Source: Alistipes sp.
GTDB lineage: Bacteria > Bacteroidota > Bacteroidia > Bacteroidales > Rikenellaceae
Direction: 5' to 3'
NCBI GenBank assembly: GCA_017631285.1
Contig: JAGBTO010000018.1
Coordinates: forward strand, 1 to 40,221
DNA: 40,221 nucleotides
Under the pieces are notes generated by a model, which did not search any database, was not told the origin of the DNA, and worked only from the letters and a program-made list of their open reading frames with translations. Position 1 is the stretch's first letter; each line of letters begins with the position of its first letter. Shown here piece by piece: positions 21,008-26,958 of this stretch. Both the position numbers and the translations under genes were made by a program.

Positions 21008-22255
21008 TTATTTCTTCAACATTCCTGCTAAACGACCCGTCGAGAATGCAATCTGTAGGTTGTAACCGCCTGTATTTGCATCCAAATCGAGAACCTCGCC
21101 GGCAAAATACAAGCCTTTGACTTTGAGCGATTCCATGGTGTATTTATTAACCTCGTCGCAATTTACACCACCAGCTGTAACTACCGCATACTCAAATGGT
21201 GCATAATCTGTAATAGGGAACACCATACCTTTCAGAACCTTTATCAGGCGGTGAATTTCGGTGTCTGTAACCTTACGGATGTAGTTCTTCGAATGTATGT
21301 CAAGCTCGTGGGCAATAGGAATTACGAAGTGTTTTGGTACGAGCTTGCGTAGGAGTTCCGAGAAGAATTCGTCGGGCTGCATCTCGGCAATCTCTCGTTT
21401 TATGCGCTCGAAGAGTATCTCCTCGGTAAGTGCGGGCTTCATGTCTAATACAATCTTCACCTTCTTATCCTCAATCAAGGCATCCACAGCATCTCGGCTC
21501 AGACGAAGAGCTACGGCTCCTTCAATACCACGTTCTGAGAAACTAATTTCTCCAAATTCCTCGCGAACCAACTCGTTGTCGATAAATAGTTTGGCGTTGA
21601 TGTTCTTTAAGAGCAATCCGTCGAGAAATTTCTTTTGTGGATGTGATGTACGCAGTGGGGTGAGTGATGGACGTACCTCTTCAATTGTGTGGCCGAGTTT
21701 GTTGGCAAACAGATAACCATCACCCGTAGAGCCTGTACCTGGATAGCTCACGCCACCTGTGGCGATAATGATGTTCTCAGCCTCCTCCTTACGCATAAAG
21801 CCACGCTTGTTTTGAAACATTACACCATACACCTTATCATCAACGGCTAATATCTCTGTCACGCGAGTGTTATATGCAATCTCTACTTCGTTATCCAAGC
21901 AGTAGTCCACCAATGCGTTTGATATATCCCAAGCCTTTCCGCTCTTTGGAAATACACGCTGGCCACGCTCGATATCGAGTTTTACACCAATGCGCTCAAA
22001 GAAACGTATTGTTGCTTTGTTGTTAAACTCGGCAAAAGCTACGTCGAAGAAATCGGCATTGGTGCGTATAGCCTCCTTGAACTCCTCTGGCGGACGTGCA
22101 TTTGTAAGGTTACAACGGCCCTTACCGGTGATGCGGATTTTACGTCCAGCCTTCTCCATTTTCTCCATGAGGAGTACCTTTTTGCCGCTTCTTGCTGCTG
22201 TGGCTGCAGCCATCAATCCAGCTGCGCCAGCGCCTATAACTATTACGTCGTACAT
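21008..22255 (-). CDS. HI0933-family NAD(P)/FAD-dependent oxidoreductase
   Basis: This 415-residue flavoprotein belongs to the HI0933/YhiN-like family. The dinucleotide-binding GAGAAG is at 8-13 (VIVIGAGAAGLMAA), followed by the family signature GRKIRITGKGRCNLTNA. C-terminally are TAGGVNCDEVN, LYFAGEVLDLDANTGGYNLQ and the final AFSTGRLAG. Members are poorly characterised; the gut bacterial enzyme BaiN, which acts on bile acids, has been assigned to this family, but that activity cannot be assumed here. It is the first gene of a three-gene operon and is divergent from the TSCPD gene. Confidence 0.85.
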   Translation of the reverse strand: MYDVIVIGAGAAGLMAAATAARSGKKVLLMEKMEKAGRKIRITGKGRCNLTNARPPEEFKEAIRTNADFFDVAFAEFNNKATIRFFERIGVKLDIERGQRVFPKSGKAWDISNALVDYCLDNEVEIAYNTRVTEILAVDDKVYGVMFQNKRGFMRKEEAENIIIATGGVSYPGTGSTGDGYLFANKLGHTIEEVRPSLTPLRTSHPQKKFLDGLLLKNINAKLFIDNELVREEFGEISFSERGIEGAVALRLSRDAVDALIEDKKVKIVLDMKPALTEEILFERIKREIAEMQPDEFFSELLRKLVPKHFVIPIAHELDIHSKNYIRKVTDTEIHRLIKVLKGMVFPITDYAPFEYAVVTAGGVNCDEVNKYTMESLKVKGLYFAGEVLDLDANTGGYNLQIAFSTGRLAGMLKK

Positions 22256-22274
22256 CTTAGATTCTAATTTTTCA

Positions 22275-22282
22275 CAAATGTA
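22275..22282 (-). promoter_or_regulatory. Predicted -7 box of the HI0933 operon
   Basis: TACATTTG on the minus strand fits TAnnTTTG and lies 20 bases upstream of the start codon. The -33 position has no TTTG and is instead occupied by an ATGCTATT element (22301-22308). Confidence 0.5.
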
Positions 22283-22300
22283 CTAAATTGTCGTTATATT

Positions 22301-22339
22301 ATGCTATTTTTAGGCTGAGAATAGCATGTTTATATGCTA
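22301..22339. promoter_or_regulatory. Three ATGCTA half-sites between divergent promoters
   Basis: ATGCTATT (22301-22308), its exact reverse complement AATAGCAT (22320-22327), and a second ATGCTA (22334-22339) form two overlapping inverted repeats. They fall at the -33 positions of the two divergent promoters, neither of which has a consensus TTTG. It is a candidate binding site for an unknown regulator. Confidence 0.4.
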
Positions 22340-22346
22340 AAATTCT

Positions 22347-22354
22347 TATCTTTG
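22347..22354 (+). promoter_or_regulatory. Predicted -7 box of the TSCPD gene
   Basis: TATCTTTG matches the consensus and lies 22 bases before the start codon at 22377. There is no TTTG at the -33 position. Confidence 0.55.
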
Positions 22355-22376
22355 GCTGCTAAATTATCGTTTTATT

Positions 22377-22631
22377 ATGGAAAAGAAGTTGATTTATCCC
22401 ACTCGTGGGGTCTGCTCGCAGGCAATCGAGATAAAATTAGAAGATGATGTAGTGAAGAGTGTTCAATTCTTCGGTGGTTGTAATGGTAATACTCAAGGTA
22501 TAGCACAGCTCGTTCGTGGAATGAAAGCCGAGGATGTAATTTCTCGCTTGGAGGGTATAAGTTGTAATGGTAAAGGAACATCGTGTCCCGATCAGTTGGC
22601 TCGTGCTTTGCGTCAGATGATTGATAAGTAG
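22377..22631 (+). CDS. TSCPD domain protein (TIGR03905-like)
   Basis: This 84-residue cytoplasmic protein consists of a single TSCPD domain, the module found at the C-terminus of some vitamin B12-dependent ribonucleotide reductases. The defining motif GTSCPDQLA is at about residues 62-70, and further cysteines (GVCSQAIEIK, GGCNGNTQG, GISCNGKG) suggest metal or redox binding. The stand-alone form has no established function. It is followed 20 bases later by an exported hydrolase gene on the same strand. Its divergent neighbour is the operon containing a cobalamin adenosyltransferase, which may be coincidence. Confidence 0.8.
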   Translation: MEKKLIYPTRGVCSQAIEIKLEDDVVKSVQFFGGCNGNTQGIAQLVRGMKAEDVISRLEGISCNGKGTSCPDQLARALRQMIDK

Positions 22632-22651
22632 AAAACAAGAACCATCTCAAT

Positions 22652-23797
22652 ATGAAAAGAGTCATATTATTTTTTGCTCTTGTTATATTGGCGTTTCCGT
22701 TAGAGGGTAATGCCCAGAGATCATTGAGTCGCAATAAGGCACGTCGTCAGCAGGCGTTGATGAGTCGGCAGTGGGTTGCTGATGCACGCGAAAAATATGA
22801 GCAAGCAATTGAAGAAGAAGTATTTGAATGGGGTAATCTTAAGTTAAAGTTTAAGGCTATAACCTATGGCGAAAAGCCAGCTGATGGTCGTAGCTTGTAT
22901 ATCTCCATGCATGGCGGAGGTGGTGCTCCTACTGCGGTGAATGACCAGCAATGGCGTAATCAAATTCATCTTTATAAACCTGCCGAAGGTGTATATGTTG
23001 CGCCTCGCGCACCATGGGATGCGTGGAATATGTGGTTTCAGGAAGGTATAGATGAACTATTTGAGATGCTTATTCAGGCGGCAGTTGCACATTGGGATGT
23101 AAATCCCGATAAGGTATATCTAATGGGTTACTCGGCAGGCGGTGATGGCGTATGGCGCATGGCTCCCCGCATGGCTGACCGCTGGGCAGCAGCGTCGATG
23201 ATGGCCGGACACCCAGGTGAGGCATCGCAGGTGAATTTGCGTAATACTCCGTTTATGATTTGGATGGGCGAGAATGATGCTGCCTATAACCGCAATACAC
23301 TTGCTGTCAAGCATGGCGCAATTATGGACTCATTGCAGGTGGCTGACCCTGTGGGATATGTTCATGAGACGCATATTATAAGAGATAAAGGGCATTGGAT
23401 GGAGCGTATCGATACGCTTGCTGTGCCCTGGATGGCTAAACATAGTCGTAATCCTTATCCCGAGAAGATAGTCTGGCGTCAGGAACTTGTTGCTCGCACT
23501 GCTATGTATTGGCTCGCTGCTCCCAGCGATGAGTGCACGCACGGTGCAACGGTTATTGCAGAGCGAAAGGGTAATGTGATTGATATTTCACAGTGTGATT
23601 ACTCTTGCTTGACGCTCTACTTGAATGACGAGATGTTTAATCTCAATAGGCCTGTCGAAGTACGTTATCTAGGTACGCGTATTTTTAAGGGGCGCGTTTC
23701 TCGTACGAGCGAAAATTTGCAACAGACTCTTACCGAGCGAGGAGACTTGCGATATTGCTTCCCTGCAAGTGTGGAAGTGAAGATTCCAAGTAAGTAA
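22652..23797 (+). CDS. Exported alpha/beta hydrolase (PHB depolymerase/esterase-like)
   Basis: This 381-residue protein has a signal peptide (MKRVILFFALVILAFPLEGNAQ) and a serine-hydrolase core. The oxyanion loop HGGGG is at 87-91, the nucleophile S161 is in GYSAGG, and the likely acid and base are D209 (GEND) and H248 (DKGHW). The layout resembles polyhydroxybutyrate depolymerase-like and dienelactone-hydrolase-like esterases. A C-terminal extension of about 110 residues after the core looks like a small beta domain. The substrate is unknown; an ester in the periplasm or at the surface is the safest reading. It shares a transcript with the TSCPD gene and ends at a strong bidirectional terminator. 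Confidence 0.8.
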   Translation: MKRVILFFALVILAFPLEGNAQRSLSRNKARRQQALMSRQWVADAREKYEQAIEEEVFEWGNLKLKFKAITYGEKPADGRSLYISMHGGGGAPTAVNDQQWRNQIHLYKPAEGVYVAPRAPWDAWNMWFQEGIDELFEMLIQAAVAHWDVNPDKVYLMGYSAGGDGVWRMAPRMADRWAAASMMAGHPGEASQVNLRNTPFMIWMGENDAAYNRNTLAVKHGAIMDSLQVADPVGYVHETHIIRDKGHWMERIDTLAVPWMAKHSRNPYPEKIVWRQELVARTAMYWLAAPSDECTHGATVIAERKGNVIDISQCDYSCLTLYLNDEMFNLNRPVEVRYLGTRIFKGRVSRTSENLQQTLTERGDLRYCFPASVEVKIPSK

Positions 23798-23803
23798 AAA
23801 CAA

Positions 23804-23841
23804 AACTGCCGACTACTTTCGTTAGTCGGCAGTTGTTTTTT
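23804..23841. terminator. Bidirectional terminator
   Basis: AACTGCCGACTA (23804-23815) pairs with 23823-23834 (12 bp, 7-base loop) and T-rich sequence follows on both strands. It separates the hydrolase gene from the convergent yajC gene. Confidence 0.85.
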
Positions 23842-23856
23842 GTAGTGCTTCCAAAA

Positions 23857-24174
23857 TTATTTCTGCAATTGTGTGTTGTCAGCAACAACCATATTCTTAT
23901 CTACGCGGAGCGTTACGTTGCTATCAACCTCGATGAGAATTGTTGGCTCGCCAGCCTTTACCTCCTTAACAACGCCGTAGATACCGCCAGCGGTGATAAT
24001 CTTGTCGCCCTTCTTCAAACCATCGCGGAACTTAGCCATCTCCTTGCGACGCTTTGACTCTGGACGCCACATATAGAAGTACATTACAACAATCATTAAA
24101 AGCATCATTACCCAAAAGCTGCCCATACCTGGCTGCTGTGGTGCAGCCTCGGCTGCCTGAAGAAAATTCATCAT
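23857..24174 (-). CDS. yajC: Preprotein translocase subunit YajC
   Basis: YajC is a small single-span inner-membrane protein that associates with SecDF and the SecYEG translocase. The 105-residue protein has a transmembrane helix at about residues 20-40 (FWVMMLLMIVVMYFYMW). It is followed by the conserved RPESKRRKEMAKFRDGLKKG, then DKIITAGGIYGVV and the C-terminal beta region. The length is normal. It follows the nusB and DUF1573 genes, the usual order in Bacteroidales as I recall, and has a possible internal -7 box at 24224-24231. Confidence 0.93.
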   Translation of the reverse strand: MMNFLQAAEAAPQQPGMGSFWVMMLLMIVVMYFYMWRPESKRRKEMAKFRDGLKKGDKIITAGGIYGVVKEVKAGEPTILIEVDSNVTLRVDKNMVVADNTQLQK

Positions 24175-24223
24175 AGTCTTTCTGTTTTATCTGTTATTAA
24201 TTTGTATTCCTATTTGTTAGGTG

Positions 24224-24231
24224 CAAAAGTA
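24224..24231 (-). promoter_or_regulatory. Possible -7 box of yajC
   Basis: TACTTTTG on the minus strand fits TAnnTTTG and lies 49 bases upstream of yajC. A -33 box would fall inside the end of the DUF1573 gene, where no TTTG is obvious. Confidence 0.4.
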
Positions 24232-24242
24232 GTATATTTTTT

Positions 24243-24677
24243 CTATTCAACCTCAGCATCAATGTAAATCTTCATTGGAGTGGCCTTATCGGCGAAATAA
24301 AACTCCATAAGTTTCATTTGCCAGCCTGAAAGACTTTTTGAGTTGAACTCGAACTCTATCACAGTGCTATCGTTGGGGGCTATAGGTTTTCGGTCGTATA
24401 ACACATCAACACAGCCGCACGATGTTACGTGACGCAATAAAACCAATGGCTCTGTATCGCAATTGTTAATTCTGAGGCTTTTGGTTATAACTTCACCTTG
24501 ACGCATACTACCGAAGTCAAGAGTATCACGCAAACCCATTTCCAGCGATTGTGAGCACACATTCAAGCTCTGCATCGAAATAGGCTTTGTGGGTTCTAAT
24601 CGCTGTATGTTGGATTTTGATTTACACCCCAAACCTAATATCAAACTCAATGCAATAAATGCTAAGGTCCTTGTCAT
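24243..24677 (-). CDS. DUF1573 lipoprotein
   Basis: This 144-residue protein has a lipoprotein signal with lipobox LGLGC (C18) and a DUF1573 immunoglobulin-like domain recognised by TLDFGSMRQGEV, SLRINNCDTEPLVL, HVTSCGCV and SGWQMKLMEFYF. Its function is unknown; such domains are usually protein-protein interaction modules in the periplasm. Its start codon follows the nusB stop codon with no base between (TAAATG), so translation is coupled to nusB. Confidence 0.85.
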   Translation of the reverse strand: MTRTLAFIALSLILGLGCKSKSNIQRLEPTKPISMQSLNVCSQSLEMGLRDTLDFGSMRQGEVITKSLRINNCDTEPLVLLRHVTSCGCVDVLYDRKPIAPNDSTVIEFEFNSKSLSGWQMKLMEFYFADKATPMKIYIDAEVE

Positions 24678-25619
24678 TTATCCAATCAGGCCTCGGCCGC
24701 TCTTCTTAATTTTTCCTTCCTCAGTGAGCTTGGTAACCACCTTGTCTAAAATGCCGTTGATGAATGTGCTACTGCCTGGAGTAGAGTAGTATTTTGCAAT
24801 CTCGATATACTCATCCAATGTAACCTTTACAGGAATTGAAGGACAGTTGATGAGCTCAGTCATTGCCGTAACCATTATTACGTTATCCATGAAGGCTATA
24901 CGCTCAACATCCCAATTGCGTGTGAAAATTTCCACCTCTTCTAGGTATTTGTCGAAGTTGATTGCAGCTTTTTCAAATAGTTCACGAGCAAAGTCAAGGT
25001 CTTCCCAATTCTTAAACTTGGCTACAACCTTTACCTCTTTGTGTGAAGGGCGCATATTGGAAAGCGTGCGGGTAACCATGATGAGTGCAAACCCTAAGTC
25101 GTCGTTCCAAAGTATAGATTGCTCGTCAATGGCCTCTTCCAATGGCTCAGACTCCTCCAACTCTGTGGTGTAGAACTTTGAAACAAGCTCCATGTCTTCG
25201 CTCCATGAACGTTCAGCTTTTGCCATGTACTGCTGATAATACTCAGTTTGCTCTAATTGAGTAAATAGAGTCTTTATCAATTCTGGATTTTGCTTCCAAG
25301 AGAGTTTGTGGGCAGCTAAATAGTCATTTACAGAATCACTCTCGGCAATTAAACGTATTACAGAGTTCTCGACAAATTTGCGATTTGGATTTAAATCTTC
25401 AAATGTGGGAAGTTTCTTCTGCTTAGCAATCTCCTGACGTTGCTCAGCGTAATTCGCTAGCTCAACAATGAGTGAGAGCATCTGAAAATAGAGGTCGTAG
25501 GTCTTGTCTATAGATGCTACGAGAGTCTTTTCTGACCCCATCAATGAGTCAGACTCAGACTTTAGATGTGCATATAGGCTTTTGAGAACCTTTATGCGGA
25601 GCAATCTTCTGCTTATCAT
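24678..25619 (-). CDS. nusB: Transcription antitermination factor NusB
   Basis: This 313-residue protein is a long-form NusB. The start at 25619 (MISRRLLRIKVLKSLYAHL) is the classical NusB opening; the frame extends further upstream to 25673, but that would run over the promoter. The C-terminal region (about residues 170-290) is the RNA-binding helical NusB fold, with NWDVERIAFMDNVIMVTAMTEL and TLDEYIEIAKYYSTPGSSTFINGILD. The N-terminal half is an extra helical segment typical of Bacteroidota NusB. NusB acts with NusE on boxA of rRNA transcripts to prevent early termination. It heads a nusB-DUF1573-yajC cluster. Confidence 0.9.
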   Translation of the reverse strand: MISRRLLRIKVLKSLYAHLKSESDSLMGSEKTLVASIDKTYDLYFQMLSLIVELANYAEQRQEIAKQKKLPTFEDLNPNRKFVENSVIRLIAESDSVNDYLAAHKLSWKQNPELIKTLFTQLEQTEYYQQYMAKAERSWSEDMELVSKFYTTELEESEPLEEAIDEQSILWNDDLGFALIMVTRTLSNMRPSHKEVKVVAKFKNWEDLDFARELFEKAAINFDKYLEEVEIFTRNWDVERIAFMDNVIMVTAMTELINCPSIPVKVTLDEYIEIAKYYSTPGSSTFINGILDKVVTKLTEEGKIKKSGRGLIG

Positions 25620-25649
25620 AAAAAATGAACTTATATCAATAAATTTCTG

Positions 25650-25681
25650 CAAATATACGCAATATAAATTCAAAATTCAAA
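25650..25681 (-). promoter_or_regulatory. Predicted promoter of nusB
   Basis: On the minus strand TTTG (25678-25681) and TATATTTG (25650-25657) are separated by 20 bases. The -33 box lies inside a 7-base-period array. Confidence 0.7.
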
Positions 25682-25698
25682 ATTAACAATTCAAAATT
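25671..25698. repeat. 7-base-period array upstream of nusB
   Basis: Four consecutive heptamers read CAAAATT, CAAAATT, AACAATT, CAAAATT. The second provides the nusB -33 box. A related array lies upstream of the cvfB-like gene. Confidence 0.6.
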
Positions 25699-25717
25699 GT
25701 ATAATAAATGCTACTGT

Positions 25718-25751
25718 TTTGCTGCGAGGCGGAATTTATTTCCTATATTTG
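25718..25751 (+). promoter_or_regulatory. Predicted promoter of ispF
   Basis: TATATTTG (25744-25751) with TTTG (25718-25721) 22 bases upstream. The spacing is slightly long. The leader is about 100 bases and contains only a short GGAG/CTCC hairpin. Confidence 0.5.
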
Positions 25752-25856
25752 CAATGTAATGTTTGTAGCGCTTAAATATTGGCTGTGAGTGGAGTCGGCT
25801 CCGGTTGTTTTGCATTTAATTTTGAGCGTTATTGAAAAATGAAATTATAAACGTAT

Positions 25857-26336
25857 ATGAAAGATATTAGGATAGGTCACGGCTACGATGTGCACGCCCT
25901 TGCCGAGGGTCTGCCTCTGGTAATTGGAGGCGTGAAGATTGACCATACCAAGGGTTGTATTGCTCACTCCGACGGCGATGTGGCTATTCATGCTATTTGC
26001 GATGCCTTGCTTGGCGCGTTGGCGTTGGGCGACATAGGTAAGCTTTTTCCCGATACGTCGGCTGAGTTTAAGGGTATTGACTCGAAGATTTTGCTGCGCA
26101 GGGTGTGTGAAGTGGTGGCAGAAAAAGGCTATGAAATTTCGAACGTAGATTGCACCATAGCTATGCAACGTCCTAAACTGCGCCCTCATATTGATACTAT
26201 GCGTGCAACACTTGCTGCAGTTATGAATTTAGATGTTGAACGGGTGTCGGTTAAGGCTACCACCACCGAACATCTTGGATTCGAGGGCCGCGAGGAGGGT
26301 GTGTCGGTACATTCGGTTGTGTTGTTATATAAATAG
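25857..26336 (+). CDS. ispF: 2-C-methyl-D-erythritol 2,4-cyclodiphosphate synthase IspF
   Basis: IspF catalyses the fifth step of the non-mevalonate isoprenoid pathway, cyclising CDP-methylerythritol 2-phosphate to the cyclodiphosphate with release of CMP. The 159-residue protein shows the zinc ligands D11, H13 (GYDVH) and H45, whose spacing equals D8, H10 and H42 of the E. coli enzyme, plus HSDGD at 37-41 and TTTEHLGFEGREEGV near the C-terminus. The length is normal. It is monocistronic; its stop codon lies inside a 16-bp palindrome shared with the convergent gene. Confidence 0.96.
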   Translation: MKDIRIGHGYDVHALAEGLPLVIGGVKIDHTKGCIAHSDGDVAIHAICDALLGALALGDIGKLFPDTSAEFKGIDSKILLRRVCEVVAEKGYEISNVDCTIAMQRPKLRPHIDTMRATLAAVMNLDVERVSVKATTTEHLGFEGREEGVSVHSVVLLYK

Positions 26337-26366
26337 TAAATGCCGCCTAAGCGGCATTTACTATTT
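26331..26366. terminator. 16-bp palindrome between convergent genes
   Basis: AAATAGTAAATGCCGC (26331-26346) pairs perfectly with 26351-26366 around loop CTAA. The ispF stop codon lies in its left arm and the DUF4251 stop codon overlaps its right end. No long T-run follows, but stem strength and position argue for a bidirectional terminator. Confidence 0.7.
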
Positions 26367-26916
26367 AATACACTTGGGAAATGGTTCCCGTATATTGAAC
26401 GTCGTTGTACCAATTATTCGATATTGTTAGTGTTGCTCCGCTATGTTCGTTTATCTCTAATGTGAAGGTGTAGTTTATCTCGGCATAGAGAACTGCGCTG
26501 AATGATACAATCCATCCATTTTCGGTCTGTACCGTTTTGTAATTTTGCAAATTCTTTGAGCCTGTGTTTAGGAAAGTTCGTCGGTAGGGTGGCGTTATGC
26601 CAGCGATATAGGGTAGGCATATCTCCATAGCCCCACGCCATATGGTGAATGTGTAATTTACGTTTGAAAGGAAGAACATTTGCCCCGCAGGCATTTGCTG
26701 CATGGTTTGAGGGTTGAATTCAAAGTTGTGAGTAATGATTATGGAATCCAATATTCGCTCTTCCTCGGCAAGTCGTGCAGCACGGCGTTCAATTCGCTCT
26801 TCGTGAGTGAGTTTGCTGTATTCATGTTTTTTGTCTTGTGCGGAAATCTTGCAGATGTAAGGCCCGCAGAAGGTGCAGGTGATAAAGCACATAATAAAAA
26901 TAGAAAGTCGTTTCAT
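26365..26916 (-). CDS. DUF4251 family exported protein
   Basis: This 183-residue protein matches DUF4251, a Bacteroidales family of unknown function: an N-terminal signal-like segment (MKRLSIFIMCFITCTFCG), a basic/acidic linker (HEERIERRAARLAEEERI), then a beta-rich domain with NFEFNPQTMQQMP, YIAGITPPY, NGWIVSFSAV and GATLTISNNWYND. The start at 26916 is chosen over 26949 because it puts the hydrophobic segment at the N-terminus. Its start codon lies at the edge of a 13-bp inverted repeat immediately downstream of uvrA, which may control its translation or termination of uvrA. Confidence 0.75.
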   Translation of the reverse strand: MKRLSIFIMCFITCTFCGPYICKISAQDKKHEYSKLTHEERIERRAARLAEEERILDSIIITHNFEFNPQTMQQMPAGQMFFLSNVNYTFTIWRGAMEICLPYIAGITPPYRRTFLNTGSKNLQNYKTVQTENGWIVSFSAVLYAEINYTFTLEINEHSGATLTISNNWYNDVQYTGTISQVY

Positions 26917-26947
26917 ACTACAAAGGTTTTGTTGTGAAACGACTTTC
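26903..26947 (-). promoter_or_regulatory. 13-bp inverted repeat at the uvrA end/DUF4251 start
   Basis: GAAAGTCGTTTCA (26903-26915) and TGAAACGACTTTC (26935-26947) are exact reverse complements with a 19-base loop. On the minus strand the hairpin begins 11 bases after the uvrA stop codon, its 3' arm starts at the second base of the DUF4251 ATG, and TATTTTTATT follows. It may terminate uvrA transcripts and hide the DUF4251 start. Confidence 0.6.
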
Positions 26948-26958
26948 AAAATTCTTGC

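Noticed and set aside
22375..22734. 119-codon minus-strand frame covering the TSCPD gene
   Set aside because: Its sequence is the antisense of a clearly conserved TSCPD gene, and it has no family match.
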